A stretch of DNA of 64,000 nt. Origin: Candidatus Omnitrophota bacterium. GTDB taxonomy: Bacteria; Omnitrophota; Gorgyraeia; Tantalellales; Tantalellaceae. Of this stretch, positions 16,484 to 24,811 are shown piece by piece. Under the pieces are notes generated by a model. The model did not search any database and was not told the DNA's origin. It saw only the letters and a program-made list of their open reading frames with translations. Within the stretch, counting starts at the first letter, position 1, and each line of letters begins with the position of its first letter. The position numbers and the translations under genes are program-made. The DNA is taken from positions 186,001 to 250,000 of the forward strand of contig WJMH01000010.1 of NCBI GenBank assembly GCA_014728045.1. The letters run 5' to 3'.

Positions 16484-18256
16484 TCAGGACTGCCGCTCAA
16501 GATACCCTTCAACATCGAACTCGCCTACCCATGTGGCTTCTTTCTCAATTCCTACGACTTTGGGCGTGTATACCGGCAGATCCTCCTCCTCGAGAAAGTC
16601 CGGGTCATAATCCCAGTCCCTCTCAGGGGCACTGTAGGAAGAATCCCCCCACTGACCTTCAGCCACCTGACAATCCCACAGGTTGACAAAGGAACCGCGT
16701 ATCTTGAGGGTCCTGCCGGTCCAGTTCTCATGCAGACGCGGATAATTCTCGAGCCCTCCCCCGTAAGTGCTTCCCAGAGTTTCGTCAGCGCCGGATATGA
16801 AAGCCGCATTGACCTCCGTATCGTCCGCAGTGCGGTCTCCCAGCCCCTTAAGACTGTTGTCATCATCCCAGTTATTTGAAAGGATATTCAGCGCGTCGCT
16901 AATTACGGCAACAGGTTTTTTGTTGCTGGGGTCCCCCCCGTAGTTCTGCACATTAAAGTCCCCCTGTATGTACGCGGGCGCGTCGCTCACAAGGGTAAGG
17001 CCATCGGTGTTGCTTATCCGGGCACCGTTAATGACCCTTATGCCCGGCTGTTCCGATCCGGTAGCGTCGTTCCTTGTAGCATAAAGCAAACCATTAGCGG
17101 GCAGTTGATTCGGATAGAGCTGCTGTTCCACAGGCTCGCCTTCTCCGCCGTCCACCTGAATAAAACCGGCAAGTTTCTTAAGGTCGATATCGGTCATTTT
17201 GATATATTTGCCCTCTCTGTAGTTGTAAAAGCGATCTGCCGAAGTATTTATTGTCCCCTCGGGTATGTCGTTAGGACCGAAGTCATTCGCATCTATAGTA
17301 CCATCTCCGTTATGGTCATCATAAGCCACTTCCCTGAGCTGGGTGGTACCCCTGAAGATATCACCGTTAATAACAGTGACATCCGCTGTCTCGGCATAGA
17401 ACCCATCAGGCTGTATCGAAAAGATATCGGCGACGGCCTTTGAATAGATGCCGTGCACGCCGCTTTTTACAGTTCCACGCCACCTGTTCTGCGAAGATGT
17501 CCCCCAGTCGCTTCGCCTTGAATCAAGCGGAGCTCCCTCCCACCACCTGTACCACATATGCGGGAACCAGAAACTGTCCCGGCGCCTGATCTCAACATCG
17601 CCCCTATCGGTCCTGTCTTGGTCTTTCCTCTTGTTGTATATGTTCCCCGCGGCGTTCAGATTATCAGCGTCTATCCTCAAGGTGGCGCTGGTGGAAAGAT
17701 AAATATCACGGTTACAGTGTATATCGCCTGTCAACGCCATATATGAACCCGGCAATATCTCAAGGTCCTCGTTGTAAAAGATCACGTATCTGAAAACATC
17801 GTCCTTGCTGCATCGGAGCAGGTTATTCACCGTGCTGGATTTTCCGGTATCAGGGTCAGTGACCTTGGCCGAGACCAGAAAATGGCGTACAGTGGTGTTG
17901 GAGTCAGGATCGGGGTCTTCGTGGTATTCATCCAGTACCAGACATACCGATTCAAGTTCGCATCCCGTGGACAGGTAATCACTATCGTTCAGACATGGGT
18001 CATTCCACTGATCCAGTGCGCTCTTATCACTGTCTTCTTCTGCAGCCACCCTGTCGGCCAGATCAAAAGATATCTCTTCGGCCGCCGCTTCCGCAAGATA
18101 GAATGTTTTCATGGAGTTGAAATATCTCATCGCGAAATTATACTCGGTAGTGGCCATTTTTATGGCCGCCGCCGCAAAAATGGACATGGCCGCGATGATC
18201 ATGTAGGCGGTGATCATCATCAAGCCCTTCTGGTTATGTATGAATATTTTTCCCAT
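16484..18256 (-). CDS. Large PilX/GspK-like minor pilin-related protein, copy with calcium-loop insert
   Basis: The 590-residue protein has a prepilin-like start: a short basic leader ending QKG at residue 11, then a hydrophobic helix LMMITAYMIIAAMSIFAAAA, then RYFNSMKTFYLAEAAAEE. The residue at +5 after the processing glycine is Thr, not Glu, as in GspK-like subunits that cap pseudopilus tips. The rest is a long exported region alignable with the neighbour at 18305-19990, with shared blocks such as DSFWFPHMW-type spacers, YREGKYIKMTDIDLKKLAGF, YIQGDFNVQNYGG and GLENYPRLHENWTGRTLKI. Residues 313-326 hold DHNGDGTIDANDF, a dockerin/EF-hand-type calcium loop absent from the paralogue. It is the last gene of the pilin operon. 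Confidence 0.8.
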   Translation of the reverse strand: MGKIFIHNQKGLMMITAYMIIAAMSIFAAAAIKMATTEYNFAMRYFNSMKTFYLAEAAAEEISFDLADRVAAEEDSDKSALDQWNDPCLNDSDYLSTGCELESVCLVLDEYHEDPDPDSNTTVRHFLVSAKVTDPDTGKSSTVNNLLRCSKDDVFRYVIFYNEDLEILPGSYMALTGDIHCNRDIYLSTSATLRIDADNLNAAGNIYNKRKDQDRTDRGDVEIRRRDSFWFPHMWYRWWEGAPLDSRRSDWGTSSQNRWRGTVKSGVHGIYSKAVADIFSIQPDGFYAETADVTVINGDIFRGTTQLREVAYDDHNGDGTIDANDFGPNDIPEGTINTSADRFYNYREGKYIKMTDIDLKKLAGFIQVDGGEGEPVEQQLYPNQLPANGLLYATRNDATGSEQPGIRVINGARISNTDGLTLVSDAPAYIQGDFNVQNYGGDPSNKKPVAVISDALNILSNNWDDDNSLKGLGDRTADDTEVNAAFISGADETLGSTYGGGLENYPRLHENWTGRTLKIRGSFVNLWDCQVAEGQWGDSSYSAPERDWDYDPDFLEEEDLPVYTPKVVGIEKEATWVGEFDVEGYLERQS

Positions 18257-18304
18257 GTTCAAACTGTATGTCTTTTCGCCATCATTTACGGGTATGCCAA
18301 TGCC

Positions 18305-19990
18305 TTAGCTGAGCCATATGGCTTCTCTTTGTATTTCCACGGCATACGGTGTGTAAGATGGCAGGTCATCCAGGTTGGCATAATCGCTATCCCAGTCCCA
18401 GTTCCTGATAGGCGCGCTGTAGCTCTGATCCTCCCACCTGCCGGTTGCGATCTGACTGTTCCACAGTGAAACAAAGGCGCCCCTGATGGTGAGGGTAATA
18501 CCACCCCAGTCCTCGTGCAGGCGCGGGTAATTCTCAAGTCCTCCGGAATAGTCCCCCCAGCTTGTCTCGTTTATTCCGGCTATGAAAGCGGCGTTGACCG
18601 TTGTTTCAGTGGCCTGCCTGGCGCTTTTATCCCCGTCACTGTTACCATCATCCCAGTTATTTGAAACTATATTAACGGCATCCGCGAATACCGAGGCCGG
18701 TTTCTTGTTAATATTGTTAAAATCCCCCTGAATATACGCCGGATCGTTGCTTACCACGGTAAGCCCCCCGCTGCTGTGTATTTCGGAGCCGTTCAAAAGG
18801 CGTATGCCCGGCTGCTGGTCGGGAGTCGTATCGTCCCTGGTCGCGTAAAGAAGAGCGTTTGCTGGAAGGTGGTTCGAATAAAGCTGCGCTTTGCCGACCA
18901 CGGAGCTGTAATCCCCTCCCGGAGGCACTTCATTACCTTCGCTGTCAACATTGCACCACCCTGCAAGTTTTTCGATATCGATATCGGTCATTCTTATGTA
19001 CTTGCCTTCCCTGAAGTTGTAAAAGGTATCGCTGGTCGCTATGGTCCCATGAGGAACATCCACGCCTTCGACAAGTTCACTGGCCCCGTCATAGGCCGAA
19101 CCGTTTATCACTTTTACGTTCGCGTTCTGCGCGTAGAACCCGTCAGGATCCGTGGACCTGGGCTCCGGAACGGCTTTCTCTGTAACCCCGTGCACACTGC
19201 TCAGAACCGTCCCGTTCCATCTGGTCTGAGATGCCAGAGCCCAGTCGCTCCTTCGGCAATCCAGCGGGGACGGGTCCCCGCTTTCCAGCATCCTGGCATA
19301 ACTGGAAGAGCCGTCGATCTTTATCTGGACCGTTCCCGAAGCTCCGCCGGACTTATCTTTGCGCATGTTATAGACATTGCCCGCGGAACACAGATAATTC
19401 GTATCAACCGTCAGTGAAGCCCCGTCAGAAGCGATATAAATATCATGGTTGGAGTGAAGTTTTCCAGTAAGGAGCATATCCTGTCCGGGCAATAGTTCAA
19501 GGTCCCCCGCATAGAATATCGCATGCTGAAAGGTATAACCTTTGCGTCTTATCACTATCTGGTTGATGGTTCTTTCTATTCCTGTCAGGGGGTCCCTCGC
19601 GGTTGATGTCAGCATATAATGTCTTTCCCTGGTAGTGGGATCACTCCCGGCATGGTCCGTATCCAATGTCACGCATATGGTGTCCACATCGAACCCGGTC
19701 GACAGAAAGTCGGTAGTAGTGCTGCAAAGATCGGTCCACTCGCAATTCGCCCCGGAAGGCTCTTCTTCGTAATTAGCCACTTTACCCGCCAGCGAATACG
19801 CAGTCATGTCCGTGCCCGCTTCGGCCAGATAATACGCCTTGGTCGAAAGAAAATACCTCCGTGCGAAACCGTATTCAGTGGTAGCTATCTTAATGGCGGC
19901 AGCTGTAAGAAGTGAAAGCGAGGCAATTATCATATAAGCCGTGATAAGAACTACGCCTCTCTGGCTCTTTAACTTGGAAATATAATGCAT
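18305..19990 (-). CDS. Large PilX/GspK-like minor pilin-related protein, first copy
   Basis: The 561-residue protein starts with KSQRG and a hydrophobic helix VVLITAYMIIASLSLLTAA, then RRYFLSTKAYYLAEAGTD. This is a type IV prepilin-like start without Glu at +5. The exported body shares its order of blocks with the next gene: LPGQDMLLTGKLHSNHDIY, RRSDWALASQTRWNG, PDGFYAQNANVKVING, YNFREGKYIRMTDIDIEKL, LLYATRDDT, then NIVSNNWDDGNSDGD and SGGLENYPRLHEDWGG near the end. Repeated Asp/Asn-rich turns suggest metal binding, which is inference. It starts 2 bases before the upstream prepilin stop region ends, and a 48-base gap separates it from its paralogue. It probably belongs to a type II secretion or type IV pilus tip complex. 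Confidence 0.8.
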   Translation of the reverse strand: MHYISKLKSQRGVVLITAYMIIASLSLLTAAAIKIATTEYGFARRYFLSTKAYYLAEAGTDMTAYSLAGKVANYEEEPSGANCEWTDLCSTTTDFLSTGFDVDTICVTLDTDHAGSDPTTRERHYMLTSTARDPLTGIERTINQIVIRRKGYTFQHAIFYAGDLELLPGQDMLLTGKLHSNHDIYIASDGASLTVDTNYLCSAGNVYNMRKDKSGGASGTVQIKIDGSSSYARMLESGDPSPLDCRRSDWALASQTRWNGTVLSSVHGVTEKAVPEPRSTDPDGFYAQNANVKVINGSAYDGASELVEGVDVPHGTIATSDTFYNFREGKYIRMTDIDIEKLAGWCNVDSEGNEVPPGGDYSSVVGKAQLYSNHLPANALLYATRDDTTPDQQPGIRLLNGSEIHSSGGLTVVSNDPAYIQGDFNNINKKPASVFADAVNIVSNNWDDGNSDGDKSARQATETTVNAAFIAGINETSWGDYSGGLENYPRLHEDWGGITLTIRGAFVSLWNSQIATGRWEDQSYSAPIRNWDWDSDYANLDDLPSYTPYAVEIQREAIWLS

Positions 19991-19992
19991 CG

Positions 19993-20601
19993 TTATATTC
20001 TCAGATTGACCGTCGAGGTCAGGACCATATTATCGGTCCTTCCGTCGGCGTCCGTTTTCTCAAGCTCCAGTATTATCCTGATCTCGGTAGGATATAAGGA
20101 CGAGTCATCCGTGGAATCCTGGAATTCAATACTTTTGATGTTCTCGCTGATGACCTGGGGAGTCTGCCAGCGCTTGTATAAAACAAGTTCAATATCATCC
20201 CCGTTCTGCTGGGCTCCTATGATAAAAAACTGCGGATCGGCCGTTATTTCACCACTCACCAGATCAGGAACACCATCAGGGGGTTCACTTTGATCCAGAG
20301 GTATCTGATATCTTATCCTGTCGAAACCGGTCACTGGAGTGTCCTTTGTTATGACCACCGATGACCTGAACGCGTTCCTGAGCCCATACCAGTATTGGTT
20401 AAGATCCGGATCGATTATCCCGTTCAACATCGAGTTCATAGCAAGGCGTGCCTCTTGCTGCAGACTGACAGAAGTGCCTGTGGCCTGGAACACCGAACGC
20501 ATCTCAACACCTGATGTTATTACCGCGACTACCAGAAGTACCAGAAAGAAAGACACTATCAAAACTTCTACTAAACTGAAACCCCTGGTATCGTTCCTCA
20601 T
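19993..20601 (-). CDS. Type IV prepilin-like / minor pseudopilin
   Basis: The 202-residue protein begins with a short leader RNDTR and the class III signal GFSLVEVLIVSFFLVLLVV, with Glu at +5 after the cleavage glycine, so a prepilin peptidase should process it. The hydrophobic helix runs to about residue 30 and leads into a coiled amphipathic part (MRSVFQATGTSVSLQQEARLAMN). The globular part has PVTGFDRIRYQIPLDQ and FFIIGAQQNGDDIELVLY, a beta-rich pattern like GspJ/PilW minor pilins. The start overlaps the upstream prepilin gene by 4 bases (ATGA), and only 2 bases separate it from the large pilin-like gene. Confidence 0.88.
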   Translation of the reverse strand: MRNDTRGFSLVEVLIVSFFLVLLVVAVITSGVEMRSVFQATGTSVSLQQEARLAMNSMLNGIIDPDLNQYWYGLRNAFRSSVVITKDTPVTGFDRIRYQIPLDQSEPPDGVPDLVSGEITADPQFFIIGAQQNGDDIELVLYKRWQTPQVISENIKSIEFQDSTDDSSLYPTEIRIILELEKTDADGRTDNMVLTSTVNLRI

Positions 20602-20996
20602 AATCTCCTTGTCCTGATGGTCTTGATTATCCTTGACACGGTCCGGCCATTCTTGCTCGTCCAGGTAGCTTCCAGGCTTACTTCAAGCGGGTCAGCGCCC
20701 GTACCCTGGGGATAACGCACAGTTATACTTTCATCCTGCAGGATAAAACCACCTATTTCGCTGGCACTGACAGTGCTGTTGTGAGGATATTCAGCGGTAA
20801 GATCCGGGAATGGAACGCTCCTGATCCTCTCCATGACATCCTTCAGGTCATCCGTCGCGACCGTGATCTCTCTGGCCATGGCGGCGTGGTTAAGAGCACC
20901 CAGAAGGACTCCCCATATAGCAACGATGATACCGATATAGACCGATGAAACGATCATCAGCTCGATAAGAGTGAAACCTTTTCTGGACATCTTCAT
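20598..20996 (-). CDS. Type IV prepilin-like / minor pseudopilin
   Basis: The 132-residue protein carries the classic prepilin signal RKGFTLIELMIVSSVYIGIIVA, with Glu at +5. The helix is followed by HAAMAREITVATDDLKDVMERIRSVPFPDL, the pattern of GspI/PilV-like minor pilins, in which a region ending in P-F-P-D is common. The C-terminal half is a small beta domain (ITVRYPQGTG, VSLEATWTSKNGRTVSRII). It overlaps the next prepilin by 4 bases and the short upstream reading frame by 4 bases, both ATGA. It has a poor ribosome site of its own, which fits coupled translation. Confidence 0.88.
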   Translation of the reverse strand: MKMSRKGFTLIELMIVSSVYIGIIVAIWGVLLGALNHAAMAREITVATDDLKDVMERIRSVPFPDLTAEYPHNSTVSASEIGGFILQDESITVRYPQGTGADPLEVSLEATWTSKNGRTVSRIIKTIRTRRL

Positions 20997-21115
20997 TTTG
21001 CACCACCTCTGCTATCTGGGATCTCGATCGTTGGGAAGGGGTAAACAGCGGGCTGCCGTATGATTTTTTTATGTAAATCGCCCAGTATTGTTGAAAGATT
21101 TTCGGATGCTTTCAT
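20993..21115 (-). CDS. Possible 40-residue leader peptide of the pilin operon
   Basis: A 40-codon frame starts at an ATG (21115) preceded by CGGAG four bases upstream and ends in an ATGA overlap with the first prepilin gene. The product is polar, MKASENLSTILGDLHK at the start and PFPTIEIPDSRGGAK at the end. No family is recognised and no signal peptide is visible. Its position between the promoter and the prepilin, and the exact ATGA coupling, argue for translation. A longer frame back to 21181 would begin with TTG inside the promoter and is unlikely. It could be a short regulator, a coupling leader or chance. Confidence 0.4.
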   Translation of the reverse strand: MKASENLSTILGDLHKKIIRQPAVYPFPTIEIPDSRGGAK

Positions 21116-21167
21116 CTGACTCCGAGCCGGCTTCATGGATCCTGAGAATACAAGCATGTTTAAAGGA

Positions 21168-21197
21168 ATTATAGCATACAAATCTGGCTTAAGACAA
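21168..21197 (-). promoter_or_regulatory. Promoter of the pilin operon
   Basis: The minus strand has TTGTCT (21192-21197), an 18-base spacer and a perfect TATAAT (21168-21173). Transcription should begin about 45 bases before the short leader frame and about 165 bases before the first prepilin. Confidence 0.7.
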
Positions 21198-21234
21198 ATG
21201 AAAACACATTACTAGAGAAGTGATTATTATTAGG

Positions 21235-22953
21235 TCAGGATACGGAAAAGTCCGGCTCCGTCTCGGCGGGAGGGTTTTCTGCGGTTATCGTGGTCCCCTG
21301 GTAGCCTCTCCATCTCATCTCGCCTATGACCCCCTGGGCGATATTGGTCAGATGGTCACCTATTTTCTCGAGGTTATCCACAAAATCCATAAAGACTATG
21401 CCCGATTTAAGCGTGCAGCTCCCGCAACCGAGCCTGCGTACATGTGCCCTCTTAAGGTCATTCTGGAACTTATTGATACGCTGCTCCCTCCGGAGTATGT
21501 TCTCGGCAAGCTGTGAATCGTTTTTGCGCAGAGCTTCCTCGGTCTCTATCATCATGCTGTGAAGCTCGTTCCACATGAGGTTCAATTCATTTATGGCTTC
21601 ATCGGTAAAGGGAAGTTTTTTCTCGATCTTCCGTTCCGCCAGCTCCAGGATGTTCTCGGCATGGTCGCCTATTCTTTCTATATCGTTGACGTTGTGGATA
21701 AGAACGGGGATCTGTTCTGAATCCTCCTGGCTGAGCTCTCTTTGCGAAAGTTCAATAAGATACGCCGTGATCGCCGACTGCAGATTGTCAACGGCCTGTT
21801 CGAGCCTGCTGACAGGCTTAAGCTCGTCCTGGATATTATCAATGAACCCCTTCACCGCACTTGATACCGACCTTGTGGCCAGATTGGCCATACGAACGGT
21901 CTCTCTTCTGGCCTGTTCCATGGCTATGGGAGGCGTATCCAGAAGATGTTTCTCCAGGTACTGGGGACCGAGTTCCAACGCACCCTTGCGTTTGGGCAGC
22001 AGGATGATACTCACCCTCTCCAGGACTCCCACGAACGGGAGGAATATCAAGGCGTTAACGACATTGAACGCACTGTGCGCGATAGCTATATGGAACATTA
22101 TGTTCTTGGCCGTTATCTGGCCGGGTATTATCGCGTCGATGGCTTTTACATACCACCCTGTATAAACGAATACAAGCATGTAAGCGGTACCTATCACATT
22201 GAAAAGGGTGTGCGACATGGCCGTACGCCTTGCCGGAAGCGTGGTCCCTATCGATGCCAGCTGCGCCGTTATGGTGGTGCCTATATTATCTCCGAGGATT
22301 ATGGGTATAGCCGCCGGAAAACTTATAAGCCCGTTAAAAGCCATTACCTGCACTATGGCTATGGTGGCACTTGAACTCTGCAAAAGCATCGTAAATATTA
22401 TGCCGACAAGCACTCCAAGAAGAGGATTTTCGCTGAGGGAAAGAAAAACATTCTTGACCAACTGGCTGTTCTTCAGCGGCGCGAAGGCATCCTTCATGAA
22501 ATCAAGCCCCAGGAAAAGCAGGCCGAAACCCATAAGGACCTGGCCCCAGAACTTGGCGTTCTTTGTCTTGGCGAAAGTGTTTATGGCGAAGCCTATACCT
22601 ATGGCAGGCAAGGCGTAATGCGTTACCTTGAACACCGACATCGAGGAAACGAGCCATGCGGTGAAAGTCGTCCCGATATTCGCTCCGATGACAACGCTTA
22701 TGGCCTGTTTGAGCGACATGAGGCTGGCATTGACGAATCCAACGACCATGACGGATGTCGCGCTGGATGACTGGATAAGACACGTGATGGCGGCGCCGAC
22801 AAGCATACCGATAACGGGCAGCTTTGTGACCATCGAAAGAATGTTCTTCAGCCGGTCACCGGCGATATTCTTAAGGCCCTCGGACATGATCTTCATTCCG
22901 AAGAAAAAAAGGCCAAGCCCGCCTATCAACATGTAGGTAAATTTAGTGTCCAT
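21235..22953 (-). CDS. Na+/phosphate cotransporter with PhoU-like C-terminal domain
   Basis: The 572-residue protein imports (or possibly exports) phosphate with sodium across the inner membrane. Residues about 1-320 hold two inverted repeats, each with a QSSSA motif: TCLIQSSSATSVMVVGFVN and MLLQSSSATIAIVQVMAFN. These motifs and GANIGTTFTAWLVS / GDNIGTTITAQLAS are the NaPi-II (NptA/YjbB) signatures. The C-terminal 200 residues are helical and charged and match the PhoU-like tail (RIGDHAENILELAERK, KIGDHLTNIAQG). I chose the ATG at 22953; ten further codons back to a TTG are possible. It has its own promoter within the gap after nadX. Confidence 0.92.
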   Translation of the reverse strand: MDTKFTYMLIGGLGLFFFGMKIMSEGLKNIAGDRLKNILSMVTKLPVIGMLVGAAITCLIQSSSATSVMVVGFVNASLMSLKQAISVVIGANIGTTFTAWLVSSMSVFKVTHYALPAIGIGFAINTFAKTKNAKFWGQVLMGFGLLFLGLDFMKDAFAPLKNSQLVKNVFLSLSENPLLGVLVGIIFTMLLQSSSATIAIVQVMAFNGLISFPAAIPIILGDNIGTTITAQLASIGTTLPARRTAMSHTLFNVIGTAYMLVFVYTGWYVKAIDAIIPGQITAKNIMFHIAIAHSAFNVVNALIFLPFVGVLERVSIILLPKRKGALELGPQYLEKHLLDTPPIAMEQARRETVRMANLATRSVSSAVKGFIDNIQDELKPVSRLEQAVDNLQSAITAYLIELSQRELSQEDSEQIPVLIHNVNDIERIGDHAENILELAERKIEKKLPFTDEAINELNLMWNELHSMMIETEEALRKNDSQLAENILRREQRINKFQNDLKRAHVRRLGCGSCTLKSGIVFMDFVDNLEKIGDHLTNIAQGVIGEMRWRGYQGTTITAENPPAETEPDFSVS

Positions 22954-22997
22954 TGGTTTGAGCGTGATACAAATGTGGGACAAAACTTGTCAGGCAT

Positions 22998-23026
22998 AAA
23001 TTAACACGAACGGTTGCCCCTGTCAA
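22998..23026 (-). promoter_or_regulatory. Promoter of the Na+/phosphate transporter gene
   Basis: The minus strand has TTGACA (23021-23026), a 17-base spacer and TAATTT (22998-23003). The same TTGACA-17-TAATTT combination occurs before rplM. It separates this gene from the long biosynthetic run ending at nadX. Confidence 0.6.
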
Positions 23027-23039
23027 GAAATTATGCCGG

Positions 23040-23852
23040 TCATGTCCCTATCCTGACGGTATCGAAATACCCCTGAAGTGAAGTTATCGCGGCCAGAGCC
23101 GCCAGATAGCTTGTCTTGGGATTGGACGGTGAGGGGGTGTTCTCTGTCCTGGTAAGGACCCTCCCAGCGCCGCTGATCATCTCGACCTCATGGGAATTTC
23201 TGGTGTATTCGGGAGATACGATTATACGCACTTTGGTTTTTTCGCCCCCCAGGCCCGCGATCGAAAGAAGCGCCGAAACATTAATGTTCTTTGGAAAACC
23301 TTTAATGGCTTCGAGCGCGTTCCCTTCGAAAATAACGGTTTCTTTATCTATAGAATCGACGTCTATCCCTTCATCGGCCAGATACGGAGCTCCTTTCACT
23401 GACCTGGGAGCCTTGCGCGTCGTTATGGTCACGCTTTCCAGGCCAGCTATCTTCGATGCTTTGAGGGCATCAATACCAGCTATGGCCCCTGAGGGTAGCA
23501 TGAGCCGTATCCCTTTTTCCCTGGCGGCAGCAAGAAGATGTTCATTGCCGAGAAGACCGCCTATGCTCATGACGATTAAGTCCTTTCCCTTTTCAAGAGC
23601 GACCTCGAATAGACCGGGAACAGCCATCGGGCTTGCCGCTTCAATGATAAGGTCCGCCTGTTCGGCCAGTTCTTCAAGTTCCCCCGCGATCTTCACCCGG
23701 GGTACTTTCCCGTAAAGAGACTCGGATTTTTCGGCGTCCTTATCCCAGATAACTACGCCTGATATCCTCCCGGTCATGTTCTCACAGGCGTAGTCGGCAA
23801 GATAGGAGCCTATCGCCCCGCAGCCAACAATACCTATCGTTTTCTTGTACAT
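23040..23852 (-). CDS. nadX: L-aspartate dehydrogenase
   Basis: The enzyme oxidises L-aspartate to iminoaspartate with NAD(P)+, replacing L-aspartate oxidase (NadB) as the first step of NAD synthesis. The 270-residue protein has an N-terminal Rossmann motif IGIVGCGAIGSYLADY. It then has IIEAASPMAVPG and VMSIGGLLGN, and a C-terminal catalytic domain with the conserved histidine in RNSHEVEMISGAGR, as in the family. It directly follows nadA by 10 bases, which makes the NAD assignment strong. No nadC is in the window. Because the dehydrogenase needs no oxygen or fumarate, it suits anaerobic life; that is inference. Confidence 0.9.
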   Translation of the reverse strand: MYKKTIGIVGCGAIGSYLADYACENMTGRISGVVIWDKDAEKSESLYGKVPRVKIAGELEELAEQADLIIEAASPMAVPGLFEVALEKGKDLIVMSIGGLLGNEHLLAAAREKGIRLMLPSGAIAGIDALKASKIAGLESVTITTRKAPRSVKGAPYLADEGIDVDSIDKETVIFEGNALEAIKGFPKNINVSALLSIAGLGGEKTKVRIIVSPEYTRNSHEVEMISGAGRVLTRTENTPSPSNPKTSYLAALAAITSLQGYFDTVRIGT

Positions 23853-23862
23853 TTTCCGCCTT

Positions 23863-24801
23863 TCAGGAAGTTACTTCCAGCATCCTCTGCAAAGCCTTCC
23901 GGGCTTTTTTCATGATCTGCTCCGGAACCGTTATCCTGTACACCTCTTTTTCGAGGGACCTTGCCAGCCATCCCAGGGTGGTAAGCTTCATGTTCGCGCA
24001 GATGAACTGATCCGTGGGCACATAGAAGTCCTTCTCGGGGTTTTCCCGTTTGAGCCTGTATATGATACCCAGCTCGGTCCCTATGATAAATTCCTTTTTG
24101 GGAGATCCGTTCACGTGTTTTATCATCCCCGCAGTGCTGCCTATGTAATCGGCTTCCTCGAGAACCTCCTTCCGGCATTCCGGGTGCGCTATGAATTCCG
24201 CCTCAGGACGCAACTTTTTGGTCTTTACGACTTCTTCGCGCGTGAGCCTCATGTGGACCACGCAATACCCCTCCCATATAATGAGTTCCTTCTCCGGAAC
24301 ATGTTCCCTGACATATCTGCCCAGGTTTTTGTCCGGCACGAATATGACCTTATCCTCCTTAAGGGACTTAACGACCTGTACCGCGTTCGAAGAAGTGCAG
24401 CATATGTCGCTTTCGGCCTTGACCGCGGCCGATGAGTTGACATAAGAGACGACGGCCGCTTCAGGATATTCGGCTTTTTTCTGCTTGAGCTTCTCAACGG
24501 TGGCCATGTCGGCAAGCGGGCACCCCGCTTCCTCGACCGGCAGGAGAATGGTCTTCTCCGGGTTCAGTATATACGCGCTTTCGGCCATGAACTTCACCCC
24601 GCAGAAAACGACCAGCTTGTTATGAGCCTGCGTGACCTTCCGCGCTAGGGCATAGGAATCGCCCGTTATATCCGCTATCTCCTGGACCTCATCCCGCTGA
24701 TAATTGTGTGCGACTATCAGGGCGTCCTTTTCCTTCTTGAGATCCAGTATCTTGCGTTCGAGATGTTCTTTGTATTTTTTATCAAATTCCGGTTTTATCA
24801 T
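23863..24801 (-). CDS. nadA: Quinolinate synthase A
   Basis: It condenses iminoaspartate with dihydroxyacetone phosphate to quinolinate, using a [4Fe-4S] cluster in the cytoplasm. The 312-residue protein shows ALIVAHNYQRDEVQEIADI near the start, then GVKFMAESAYIL preceded by a cluster cysteine (VVFCG). Further on it has ICCTSSNAVQV with the second cluster cysteine, and AHPECRKEVLEEADYIGST with the third. The histidine in WEGYCVVHMRL is also typical. Length and spacing match the short NadA type. It sits between panC (10 bases upstream) and nadX (10 bases downstream), so the two consecutive NAD enzymes are adjacent. Confidence 0.95.
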   Translation of the reverse strand: MIKPEFDKKYKEHLERKILDLKKEKDALIVAHNYQRDEVQEIADITGDSYALARKVTQAHNKLVVFCGVKFMAESAYILNPEKTILLPVEEAGCPLADMATVEKLKQKKAEYPEAAVVSYVNSSAAVKAESDICCTSSNAVQVVKSLKEDKVIFVPDKNLGRYVREHVPEKELIIWEGYCVVHMRLTREEVVKTKKLRPEAEFIAHPECRKEVLEEADYIGSTAGMIKHVNGSPKKEFIIGTELGIIYRLKRENPEKDFYVPTDQFICANMKLTTLGWLARSLEKEVYRITVPEQIMKKARKALQRMLEVTS

Positions 24802-24811
24802 ATCGGTCCCT

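Noticed and set aside
16440-16484. Terminator after the pilin operon
   Set aside because: The only stem I can draw (CCGG around TGAAT) has four pairs before a short T run, which is too weak to call.
21116-21181. TTG-started extension of the short frame before the pilins
   Set aside because: Its start would lie within the promoter itself, upstream of the predicted transcription start.
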